Assembly: GCF_000013185.1 (NCBI RefSeq)
Contig: NC_007984.1
Span: 193,618-257,617, forward strand
From: Baumannia cicadellinicola str. Hc (Homalodisca coagulata)
GTDB taxonomy: Bacteria > Pseudomonadota > Gammaproteobacteria > Enterobacterales > Enterobacteriaceae
Direction of reading: 5' to 3'
DNA: 64,000 bases
Positions within the stretch are counted from its first letter, which is position 1; each line of letters begins with the position of its first letter. The notes beneath the pieces are model-generated. The model was not told the origin of the DNA. It saw nothing but the letters and a program-made list of their open reading frames with translations, and made no database searches. The position numbers and the translations under genes were made by a program. Positions 56,125-64,000 of this stretch are shown piece by piece.

Positions 56125-57162
56125 ATGATACGAATCTTTCCAGATCAGTTAAAAGCACAACTACAAAAGTATTTACGTCCTTGCTATTTACTATTAGGGA
56201 GAGATCTCCTCTTGTTACAAGAAAGTCAAGATCATATTTACACTAAAGCGCAATCCCTAAATTTTCAGGAAAATTACAACGTTGTTTTAGATGAAGTAAC
56301 TAATTGGGATGCTATATTTAGTTTTAGTAAAGAGCTAAGCTTATTTGCTCATCGCAAGATTCTACTAGTAACATTACCAGATAATGGCTTAACGGTAAAT
56401 ATAGGTAAAAAGCTTATAATGCTTACGTCGCTATTACATCGAGATTTACTACTAATTTTACGTATTTATCAATTAACTAGTAGTCATGAGAAAAGTGTTT
56501 GGTTCAATGTATTAACTAACCATAATGGGGTATTAGTTGATTGTAGTACACCGGAAACAGCACATTTACCATTATGGGTAAATAAACGTGCTAATAAGAT
56601 GCAGCTATCGCTCGATAATGCAGCTTGTGAGTTACTGTGTCATAACTATGAAAATAACTTAACTGCATTAGTTCAGACACTTGAACACCTAAAGTTAATT
56701 TATCCTGATGGGATACTTACTTTATCCCGGATAGAAGATGCTGTTAATGATGTATCTCATTTTACTCATTTTCATTGGATTAATGCCATATTATCTGGCA
56801 ACAGCAAACGTGCTCATCATATCCTTCAGCAGCTAAAAAATGAAGCTATGGAACCTATTATGTTACTATATTACCTCCAGAAAGAGATTTTTTTATTGCT
56901 GACTTTGAAACGTAAAGCAACAAGTAATACTCTTAGTAAGTTATTCGACCAACATAAAATTAGTACCTTCCGCAGAAAAGGATTTATTAGGGCTATACAG
57001 CGTCTTAATATACAGCAACTATATCAGGCAATAGCACTTATGCTCAAAATTGAATTGATACTTAAGCAAGATTATATTGATAATGTATGGGCTGATATAA
57101 ATGCTCTATCACAGTTATTATGTGGTAATCAGCTGCTTCCAGCATTAATGATTCATGGCTAA
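56125..57162 (+). CDS. holA: DNA polymerase III subunit delta (HolA)
   Basis: The clamp-loader subunit that opens the beta clamp. 345 aa against 343 in E. coli. The N-terminus MIRIFPDQLKAQLQKYLRPC and the LLGRDLLLLQESQD stretch match; the beta-binding wrench SLFAHRKILLV, with the SLF motif near residue 70, is intact. The C-terminal collar domain aligns to the end. It lies about 215 bases after leuS, where lptE is in E. coli, and overlaps nadD by eight bases. Confidence 0.94.
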   Translation: MIRIFPDQLKAQLQKYLRPCYLLLGRDLLLLQESQDHIYTKAQSLNFQENYNVVLDEVTNWDAIFSFSKELSLFAHRKILLVTLPDNGLTVNIGKKLIMLTSLLHRDLLLILRIYQLTSSHEKSVWFNVLTNHNGVLVDCSTPETAHLPLWVNKRANKMQLSLDNAACELLCHNYENNLTALVQTLEHLKLIYPDGILTLSRIEDAVNDVSHFTHFHWINAILSGNSKRAHHILQQLKNEAMEPIMLLYYLQKEIFLLLTLKRKATSNTLSKLFDQHKISTFRRKGFIRAIQRLNIQQLYQAIALMLKIELILKQDYIDNVWADINALSQLLCGNQLLPALMIHG

Positions 57163-57808
57163 AAGATTATTAACTGCGTTCTATGGTGGAACCTTTGATC
57201 CTATTCATCATGGTCATTTACAACCCGTGATAGCATTAGCACAGTTAGTTAATTTAAAACAAGTAATCCTGTTACCAAATCATATTCCACTACATCGTCC
57301 GTTACCAAAGGCAACACCTCAGCAACGATTAAGAATGACACGATTAGCTATTGCTGATACTCCAGGTAAGCTATTTGTGATTGATGAACGTGAATTACGC
57401 CGTAATACGCCATCTTGGACAGTAGAAACATTTAAAGTTTTACGTAGTGAATATGGTCCTATGGCACCACTAGGTTTAATTATCGGTCAAGATTCATTAT
57501 TAACACTACCACAGTGGCACCGAAGTCAAGAACTATTTGAACTATGCCATATTCTAGTTTGCGCTCGACCTGGTTACCAGTATGGTATCGCTGGATATAA
57601 GAATAATAACTGGATGGAATATCGTTTTACTGATGATCCCTCTGCACTTAACTACCAACCAGCTGGACTTGTATATTGCGCCGAAACCCCAGAATTAGCT
57701 ATATCAGCTAGTGATATTCGTGGGCGTGTACATGCCATACTACCGTACTATGATCTATTGACACATTCGGTACATGCTTATATTAATAAGCAAGGTTTAT
57801 ACCGTTAG
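57155..57808 (+). CDS. nadD: Nicotinate-nucleotide adenylyltransferase NadD
   Basis: It makes deamido-NAD from nicotinate mononucleotide and ATP. 217 aa against 213. The nucleotidyltransferase motif is FYGGTFDPIHHGHL near residues 9-22; IIGQDSLLTLPQWHR and the ISASDIRGRV end are conserved. It overlaps holA by eight bases, as part of one operon. The proteins for NAD synthesis upstream of this step are not in the window. Confidence 0.95.
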   Translation: MAKRLLTAFYGGTFDPIHHGHLQPVIALAQLVNLKQVILLPNHIPLHRPLPKATPQQRLRMTRLAIADTPGKLFVIDERELRRNTPSWTVETFKVLRSEYGPMAPLGLIIGQDSLLTLPQWHRSQELFELCHILVCARPGYQYGIAGYKNNNWMEYRFTDDPSALNYQPAGLVYCAETPELAISASDIRGRVHAILPYYDLLTHSVHAYINKQGLYR

Positions 57809-57878
57809 AACTATAAGTTATATATTAATGCTATATAACAAATAAGCATAAATAATTTTATTAAAATTATTGAATAAT

Positions 57879-59744
57879 ATGAAAAAAACAAACGAACCAT
57901 TACGTAACTCTTCAGCTGAATTAGCACTATTTATGCGCCGAGTCACAATATCATTTACTATAATATTACTACTTATTAGTATACTAATAGCTCATTTATA
58001 TCAGTTACAGGTTATTAGCTTTGAAAATTATCGTAATCGATCTAATCAAAATAGCACTAAAATAATACCAATTCTACCAAGTAGAGGAAAAATTTTTGAT
58101 CGTCACGGTACGCCAATAGCATTTAACCGTACTATTTATCAACTAGAATTAGTGGTAGAAAAAGTTAATAATCTAAAAAAGACTCTCGATGCTCTTCGTC
58201 CTCTTGTAGATCTTACTGATCAAGATATAGCTAATTTTAACAAAAAGCTACAAAATGCACAAAAATTAACGTCAATACCATTAAAATTAGATCTTACTGA
58301 TGTACAACAGGCTCATTTTGCGGTGAATAAGTTCCGTTTTCCTGGCGTAGAGATCAAAAAATACCAGCATCGTTATTACCCTTATTGCTCTACATTCACC
58401 CATGTCATCGGATATGTTTCAAAAATAAATGCTAATAATCTAGCTAAGCTAGAAAAACAAGGCCTAATATCTAATTATGCAGCAACAAATGAAATCGGTC
58501 AACTAGGCATTGAACGTTACTATGAAAATAAACTACATGGTAGTATAGGCTATAATAAGGTTGAAGTTAATAACCGTGGTCATATTATTCGTAATTTATA
58601 TCATCAGCTACCTGAATCAGGTAAAGATATTTATCTAACAATCGATTTAAATCTACAACAGTATATTAACAAACTACTTACTGGGAATCGTGCGGCAGTT
58701 GTCGTAATAGATCCACGGGACAGTGGTATTTTAGCATTAGTATCTAACCCTAGTTTTAATCCGAATCTTTTTGTAGAAGGTATTTCGAGTAACGATTATC
58801 AAAATCTACTTAATGATCACAATTATCCTCTTATTAACCGTGTAACTCAAGGGTTATATCCTCCAGCTTCAACTGTGAAGCCTTATATTGCAGTATCAGC
58901 ATTAACAGTAGGAGTAATTAACGAATACTTCTCGATATTTGACCCAGGATGGTGGCAATTACCAGGATCAGGAAAACGCTATCGGGACTGGAAACACTAT
59001 GGGCATGGTAAATTAAATATAATTAAGGCTATTGAGGAGTCAGCAGATACTTTATTTTATCAAGTTGCTTATGATATGGGTATCGACCTACTAGCCGAGT
59101 GGATGATGAAATTTGGCTATGGTCATTATACGGGAATTGATATTACAGAGGAGCATACGGGTATAATGCCAACACGTAACTGGAAAATGAAACGTTTTCA
59201 TGAACCGTGGTATCCAGGAGACACAATTGTGGTTGGAATTGGACAAGGATATTGGACAGCTACACCATTACAAATATTAAAAGCTCTAGTAACACTTATT
59301 AACAATGGTTCTGTATATAAACCACATTTACTGTTGGGAACAAGGGAACAAGATGATAATATAATATCATATCATCAGTATGAAGAGACGAATATTGGTG
59401 ATCCTTATTCTGGTTTTTGGGAGATAGCTAAAGATGGTATGTATGGTGTTGCTAATCATCCTAATGGTACAGCACGTCATTATTTTGCCAATACACCTTA
59501 TAAGACAGCGGCAAAATCAGGTACTGCTCAAGTATATAGCTTAAAAGCAAATGAAAAATATAATGTTCATAAAATTAATGAAAGGTTACGTGATCATAAA
59601 TGGATGACAGCATTTGCTCCATACGATAACCCAACAGTCTGTGTAGTAGTTTTATTAGAAAATGGCGGAATCGGGCCATCTGCAGGTACTATTACGAGAA
59701 ATATTTTAGATTATATTCTACTATCTAATAAAAAAAATGCTTAA
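57879..59744 (+). CDS. mrdA: Penicillin-binding protein 2 (rod-shape transpeptidase)
   Basis: The transpeptidase that cross-links murein during elongation with RodA. I chose the ATG at 57879 (MKKTNEPLRNS); the open frame starts nine bases earlier at TTG. 621 aa against 633. A single membrane anchor lies near 25-45. The non-catalytic pedestal domain follows, then catalytic STVK near residue 327 (PPASTVKP, where E. coli has PPGSTVKP), SAD in EESADTLFYQ and KSGT in AAKSGTAQV. It overlaps mrdB by eight bases. Confidence 0.96.
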   Translation: MKKTNEPLRNSSAELALFMRRVTISFTIILLLISILIAHLYQLQVISFENYRNRSNQNSTKIIPILPSRGKIFDRHGTPIAFNRTIYQLELVVEKVNNLKKTLDALRPLVDLTDQDIANFNKKLQNAQKLTSIPLKLDLTDVQQAHFAVNKFRFPGVEIKKYQHRYYPYCSTFTHVIGYVSKINANNLAKLEKQGLISNYAATNEIGQLGIERYYENKLHGSIGYNKVEVNNRGHIIRNLYHQLPESGKDIYLTIDLNLQQYINKLLTGNRAAVVVIDPRDSGILALVSNPSFNPNLFVEGISSNDYQNLLNDHNYPLINRVTQGLYPPASTVKPYIAVSALTVGVINEYFSIFDPGWWQLPGSGKRYRDWKHYGHGKLNIIKAIEESADTLFYQVAYDMGIDLLAEWMMKFGYGHYTGIDITEEHTGIMPTRNWKMKRFHEPWYPGDTIVVGIGQGYWTATPLQILKALVTLINNGSVYKPHLLLGTREQDDNIISYHQYEETNIGDPYSGFWEIAKDGMYGVANHPNGTARHYFANTPYKTAAKSGTAQVYSLKANEKYNVHKINERLRDHKWMTAFAPYDNPTVCVVVLLENGGIGPSAGTITRNILDYILLSNKKNA

Positions 59745-60849
59745 TAAAAATACAATGATGAATCATTGGTATAAAACAAATATCGACTTAATATTGTTAT
59801 TTTTTATCATGTTACTATTACTCTATAGTATTTTTGTGATGTGGAGTGCTAGTGGTCAAAATATAGACATGATGGAAAATAAGATTATTCAGATTATAAT
59901 AGGGATACTAGTTATGTTAGTATCAGCACAAACGCCACCACGATTTTATGAAGCATGGGCACCCTATTTATATATTTTCTGCATATTGCTACTAGTGATA
60001 GTAGATATTTATGGGCAAATTAGCAAAGGAGCACAGCGTTGGTTAGATTTAGGCTTTGTGCGTTTTCAACCAGCAGAAATCGCAAAAGTTGCTGTGCCAT
60101 TAATAGTAGCTCGTTTTATTAATAGAGATACTTATCCACCTTCTTTCAAGAAGGTGGTAATTGTTTTGATATTAGTCATTATACCAACTATCTTAGTGGC
60201 TGTGCAACCAGACTTAGGAACAGCAATACTAATAAGTCTTTCTGGTATGTTTATGCTGTTCTTATCTGGTATTAATTGGAAATTAATTATTATAACTGGG
60301 TTACTAGCATTAATGATAATTCCTTTTATTTGGTTTTTCTTTATGCATGATTATCAAAGGAATCGAGTAATTATGCTATTAGATCCAACAATTGATCCTC
60401 TTGGTGCTGGCTATAATATTATCCAATCAAAGATAGCTATAGGATCTGGTGGTTTGAACGGTAAAGGATGGTTACACGGTACCCAATCTCAGTTAGAGTT
60501 CTTACCTGAGCGTCATACTGATTTCATCTTCGCTGTCATAAGCGAAGAACTAGGATTATTTGGCGTATTATTGCTTCTATCGCTATATCTTGGAGTAATT
60601 ATCCGCATTATCATTATTGCCATTCATGCACAAAATACTTTTAGTCGTCTTATAGCAGGAGAAGTAATGCTTATTTTTTTCTGTTATATATTCGTTAATA
60701 TAGGCATGGTTAGTGGTATTTTGCCCGTTGTTGGTATACCGTTACCAATAGTAAGTTATGGTGGATCATCGTTAATTATGTTTATGACTAGTTTTGGTAT
60801 AGTTATGTCAATACATACTCATCGAAAAATGTTATCAATTAGTTTATAA
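59737..60849 (+). CDS. mrdB: Peptidoglycan glycosyltransferase RodA (MrdB)
   Basis: A SEDS-family polymerase that makes glycan strands for elongation, paired with PBP2. 370 aa, as in E. coli, with about ten membrane segments. KGAQRWLDLGFVRFQPAEIAK, VAVQPDLGTAILI with the catalytic Asp region in the loop, IAIGSGGLNGKGWLHGTQSQLEFLPERHTDFIFAV and PLPIVSYGGSS are all intact. It overlaps mrdA. With mrcB dead, RodA/PBP2 may be the main wall synthase retained in the window. Confidence 0.96.
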   Translation: MLNKNTMMNHWYKTNIDLILLFFIMLLLLYSIFVMWSASGQNIDMMENKIIQIIIGILVMLVSAQTPPRFYEAWAPYLYIFCILLLVIVDIYGQISKGAQRWLDLGFVRFQPAEIAKVAVPLIVARFINRDTYPPSFKKVVIVLILVIIPTILVAVQPDLGTAILISLSGMFMLFLSGINWKLIIITGLLALMIIPFIWFFFMHDYQRNRVIMLLDPTIDPLGAGYNIIQSKIAIGSGGLNGKGWLHGTQSQLEFLPERHTDFIFAVISEELGLFGVLLLLSLYLGVIIRIIIIAIHAQNTFSRLIAGEVMLIFFCYIFVNIGMVSGILPVVGIPLPIVSYGGSSLIMFMTSFGIVMSIHTHRKMLSISL

Positions 60850-60976
60850 TTATCAGTAGAGATAAATATAAAGAGATATTTAGACTATTTATCTAAAAAT
60901 AGATAATATAAGTAAATAACTTAGTTGTGTAACTTATCTTTGAGCAAAATAAAGATCTCTATAGGTACAGAGATTT

Positions 60977-61660
60977 GTGACGAACAATGTAATTATTCGC
61001 CAGCTTGGTATACAAGCTTATCAACTAGTTTTAGTGGCTATGCAACGTTTTACTGAGCGACGTAAAGCTAATACTATTGATGAGATATGGCTAGTACAGC
61101 ATCCACCAGTATTTACTCAGGGAAATGCTAGTGAATCAGAGTACTTGCTGCTAATACCTGGAGATATTCCGGTAGTACAAAGTGATCGAGGTGGAAAGAT
61201 TACTTATCATGGCCCAGGTCAACAAGTAATGTACGTTATGCTAGATTTACGACGGCGTAATCTACTTGTACGTGATTTAATTACAATACTAGAAAAAACT
61301 GTTATTACTACACTTTATAAATTTGCTATTACGACTGCTTATAGTAAAAAAGATGCACCAGGCGTATATGTAGGAGATGATAAAATTTGTTCTATTGGTC
61401 TACGTATTAGAAAAGGTTGTTCTTTACACGGTTTAGCTTTAAATATTGCCATGGATTTATCTCCTTTTTTACTTATTAATCCCTGCGGGGAAGTTGGCTT
61501 ACGTATGACTCAATTAAGCAGGCTTTCACCAGTAGTATATAATACAACAGATGTCGTTAAAGTTTTACTTGAGGTCTTTCTATCTTTATTAGGAGGAACT
61601 AATACAGGAGCTATTAAAACCTGGCATTATAATGATTACCTAAATAATAGCGAGAGTTAA
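60977..61660 (+). CDS. lipB: Octanoyl-ACP:protein N-octanoyltransferase LipB
   Basis: It transfers octanoate from ACP to apo-lipoyl domains. It starts at GTG ([16 protein letters not shown]); 227 aa against 213. [40 protein letters not shown] and INPCGEVG, with the catalytic Cys and the Lys of KICS, are conserved. The C-terminus is somewhat longer. lipA follows 35 bases later; the E. coli gene order lipB-ybeF-lipA has lost the regulator between them. Confidence 0.95.
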   Translation: MTNNVIIRQLGIQAYQLVLVAMQRFTERRKANTIDEIWLVQHPPVFTQGNASESEYLLLIPGDIPVVQSDRGGKITYHGPGQQVMYVMLDLRRRNLLVRDLITILEKTVITTLYKFAITTAYSKKDAPGVYVGDDKICSIGLRIRKGCSLHGLALNIAMDLSPFLLINPCGEVGLRMTQLSRLSPVVYNTTDVVKVLLEVFLSLLGGTNTGAIKTWHYNDYLNNSES

Positions 61661-61695
61661 ACACATAGCGTGAAATTAAGTGAACAAGTAAGTAG

Positions 61696-62580
61696 ATGGT
61701 AAAGATAGAAAAAAAATTACATAAGCCTTTATGGCTAAAAATTAAACTTCCATCTTCTGATTACAAGATTAAAGTAATTAAGAAGACAATGAACAAAAGT
61801 AGCTTATACACAATATGTGAAGAAGCATGTTGTCCTAATCTTGCTGAATGTTTTAACAATGGTACTGCTACTTTTATGATACTAGGTAATATCTGTACTC
61901 GCAGGTGCCCATTTTGTAATGTAGCTCATGGTAGGCCGTTAATTCCAGATATTCATGAACCAGAAAAACTAGCAGAAACTATTACTAATATGGGATTACG
62001 TTATGTAGTAATAACTTCGGTTAACCGTGATGATCTATATGACGGGGGCGCGCAACATTTTGTTGATTGTATCCGTGCGATACGAGCTAAAAATTCTGCT
62101 ACTCGTATCGAAGTACTTGTACCAGACTTCCGTGGTCACATGAAGACAGCATTAGAAATTTTGAATACTTCACCACCGGATGTCTTTAACCATAATATAG
62201 AAAACGTACCACGTCTTTACCGTCATATTCGACCAGGCGCCGATTATCATCGGTCATTGAAATTACTTAAAAAATTCAAAGAATATAATCCATCTTTACC
62301 AACAAAATCTGGTCTCATGATGGGTCTAGGTGAAACAAGAGAGGAGATAATTGAAGTTATGCGTGATTTACGCCAGCATAATGTTACTATGCTCACGCTA
62401 GGTCAATATCTACAACCTAGTAGTAATCATTTACCGGTTCAACGTTATATAACTCCACAAGAATTTAATGAAATGAAATTAGAATCGCTGGCCATGGGCT
62501 TTACCTATGCTGCTTGCGGTCCTTTTGTACGTTCCTCCTACCACGCTGACTTACAAAATAAAGGCATAGAAGTGAAATAA
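61696..62580 (+). CDS. lipA: Lipoyl synthase LipA (radical SAM)
   Basis: It inserts two sulfurs into the octanoyl group on lipoyl domains. 294 aa against 321; the shortfall is at the N-terminus, which begins [19 protein letters not shown] where E. coli has about 27 more residues. The auxiliary cluster is in [12 protein letters not shown], the radical-SAM cluster in CTRRCPFC; the C-terminal Ser ligand is in VRSSYHAD. It needs iron-sulfur delivery (erpA) and reductant. In E. coli the missing N-terminal segment is not part of the cluster ligands. Confidence 0.95.
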   Translation: MVKIEKKLHKPLWLKIKLPSSDYKIKVIKKTMNKSSLYTICEEACCPNLAECFNNGTATFMILGNICTRRCPFCNVAHGRPLIPDIHEPEKLAETITNMGLRYVVITSVNRDDLYDGGAQHFVDCIRAIRAKNSATRIEVLVPDFRGHMKTALEILNTSPPDVFNHNIENVPRLYRHIRPGADYHRSLKLLKKFKEYNPSLPTKSGLMMGLGETREEIIEVMRDLRQHNVTMLTLGQYLQPSSNHLPVQRYITPQEFNEMKLESLAMGFTYAACGPFVRSSYHADLQNKGIEVK

Positions 62581-62608
62581 CGTTTATAACATCAAATTAA
62601 CTTAGTAG

Positions 62609-62638
62609 AATAATTTTCTAATTTTTCAGAAAATTATT
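62609..62638 (+). terminator. Hairpin downstream of lipA
   Basis: AATAATTTTCT and AGAAAATTATT form a perfect 11-bp stem with an 8-base loop, 28 bases past the lipA stop. Few Ts follow, so the fit to an intrinsic terminator is partial. The rest of 62581-62809 shows nothing else apart from the presumed mdtH promoter. Confidence 0.5.
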
Positions 62639-62809
62639 TGCATTCGTAGATCTTATCGGCAACTTAAGTTTAGTTTCGTAACATAATTTTGGTTGTAAAT
62701 TTTGTGCGATTTTAAATATCCTCCATAACTATATTCCATAATATTGCTTAGCTCATATTACGTTCAAAATATGGTGTATGATCATTTCAATTATCAACTA
62801 TGGTGTAAC

Positions 62810-64000
62810 ATGTCTTCGGTATCACAAGCTCGAAGCTTGGGTAAGTATTTTTTATTGATGGATAATATTTTAGTAGTAATGGGTTTTTATATGGTATTTC
62901 CGTTGATTTCAATTCGTTTTGTAGATCAACTTGGCTGGACCGCACTACTAGTAGGTATTGCTCTTGGACTGCGACAATTTATCCAGCAAGGTCTAGGAAT
63001 TTTTGGCGGTGCTTTCGCCGATAAGCTTGGAGCAAAACCTATGATCATAACTGGCATGTTAATGCGTGCTCTAGGTTTCATTTTCATGGGCATTGCTGAT
63101 AAGCCATGGCTACTTTGGGTATCTTGCATCTTATCAGCTTTAGGTGGCACGTTATTTGATCCTCCGCGTACTGCGCTAGTTATGAAACTTACTAGACCGT
63201 GGGAACGAGGTCGTTTTTATTCATTATTAATGATACAGGATAGTACTTGTGCAATGGTTGGAGCACTGCTTGGTAGCTGGTTATTACAATATAATTTTAA
63301 GCTAGTTTGTCTAGCAGGAGCATTACTATTTCTGTTTGCTGCTATTTTAAACGCCTGGCTACTACCAGCATACCGTATTTCTAATGCACAGACCTCTATG
63401 TTAGAAGGAATACGACGGGTACTATACGACCAGCGTTTTGTCACCTATGTTTTTACATTAACTGGTTATTATATATTATCAGTACAGGTTATGTTAATAC
63501 TACCTATAAGAGTAAATGAAGTAGCTGGTCAGTTAGCTGCAGTAAGATGGACATATGCTATTGAAGCAGCCTTATCGTTATCATTATTATACCCTATTGC
63601 TCGATGGAGTGAGAAACGCTTCAGCTTAGAAAACCGATTTATGGCTGGTCTAACTATTATGTTACTAAGCATCATTCCTATAGGCATGATTCATAATTTA
63701 CAGGTATTATTTTTGCTAATAGGTATATTTTATACTGGTTCTATTATTGCTGAACCAGCACGCGAAACCTTAGGTGCATCACTAGCTGATAATCGTGCAC
63801 GTGGTAGCTATATGGGTTTTAGTCGTCTTGGTCTAGCTTTAGGAGGAGCCATTGGTTATAGCGGTGGCGGCTGGCTTTATGATATGGGTAACCAGCTGGA
63901 TATACCGCAGTTACCTTGGGTTATGCTAGGTATGATAGGTCTTATTACACTGCTAGGTTTTTATCGTCAATTCCATCAGCACCACTATCAAACTTATAGT
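62810..64000 (+). CDS. mdtH: MdtH-type major facilitator efflux transporter, 3' end outside window
   Basis: The frame opens with ATG at 62810 ([19 protein letters not shown]) and stays open to the last base, 397 codons, against 402 aa in E. coli MdtH; only a few residues are missing. The alignment is colinear throughout, for example [45 protein letters not shown] and [19 protein letters not shown]. About twelve membrane segments are visible. MdtH exports drugs such as fluoroquinolones in E. coli; the natural substrate is unknown. Keeping a multidrug-family pump in a reduced genome suggests another role. Confidence 0.94.
   Translation, partial: MSSVSQARSLGKYFLLMDNILVVMGFYMVFPLISIRFVDQLGWTALLVGIALGLRQFIQQGLGIFGGAFADKLGAKPMIITGMLMRALGFIFMGIADKPWLLWVSCILSALGGTLFDPPRTALVMKLTRPWERGRFYSLLMIQDSTCAMVGALLGSWLLQYNFKLVCLAGALLFLFAAILNAWLLPAYRISNAQTSMLEGIRRVLYDQRFVTYVFTLTGYYILSVQVMLILPIRVNEVAGQLAAVRWTYAIEAALSLSLLYPIARWSEKRFSLENRFMAGLTIMLLSIIPIGMIHNLQVLFLLIGIFYTGSIIAEPARETLGASLADNRARGSYMGFSRLGLALGGAIGYSGGGWLYDMGNQLDIPQLPWVMLGMIGLITLLGFYRQFHQHHYQTYS

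Overview
The window is the AT-rich, heavily reduced chromosome of a gammaproteobacterium close to the Enterobacterales. Almost every protein aligns end to end with its Escherichia coli counterpart, and gene order falls into short E. coli-like blocks with the genes in between deleted. Intact genes sit next to decaying copies of genes that E. coli has at the same position. That pattern, together with amino-acid, cofactor and sulfur pathways, fits an obligate insect endosymbiont. The gene content reminds me of the sharpshooter symbiont Baumannia, but this is recollection and I cannot verify it here. I see no phage, insertion sequence, CRISPR array, rRNA or origin.

Layout. 1-6.3 kb: end of envC, then coaD, mutM, rpmG, rpmB and an inverted block yicC-pyrE-dut-coaBC. 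6.5-7.0 kb: tRNA operon Arg-His-Leu-Pro. 7.2-9.4 kb: rho, trxA, maoP. 9.7-15.3 kb: an N-terminally shortened DAHP synthase, bamD, rluD, clpB. 15.3-18.6 kb: the ribosome-maturation and SRP genes rplS, trmD, rimM, rpsP, ffh. 18.9-25.4 kb: gshA, tRNA-Arg, tRNA-Ser, csrA, alaS, recA. 25.9-31.5 kb: a two-gene amino-acid ABC importer lacking an ATPase, mutS, ispF, ispD and an ftsB relic. 31.8-40.6 kb: a complete sulfate-to-sulfide and siroheme module (cysC, N, D, G, H, I, J). 40.9-45.1 kb: queD, queE, eno, pyrG. 45.1-46.2 kb: relA reduced to its synthetase domain inside a decayed gene. 46.4-53.1 kb: mtnN, erpA, a 1.4 kb graveyard containing mrcB (PBP1b), then dksA, pcnB, folK, panB, panC. 53.3-64 kb: leuS, holA, nadD, mrdA, mrdB, lipB, lipA and mdtH, which runs off the end.

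How the genes work together. The cys genes make sulfide and siroheme. Sulfur is also needed by lipA, lipB, erpA, the queE radical-SAM enzyme and gshA. panB, panC and coaBC, coaD are parts of the pantothenate to CoA route. mrdA and mrdB keep the rod-elongation machinery while mrcB and probably ftsB are dead. Stress control is eroding: the recA promoter has lost its LexA operator, and relA has lost its N-terminal and regulatory domains although dksA is intact.

I find no previously undescribed multi-gene system. The most informative signals are the synthetase-only relA with an exact 8-bp duplication, the conserved non-standard AUU start of pcnB, the collapsed SOS promoter of recA, recognisable relics of mrcB, ftsB and possibly pncC, and irregular tRNA ends. 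Comparisons with E. coli are from memory of those proteins, not from a database search.
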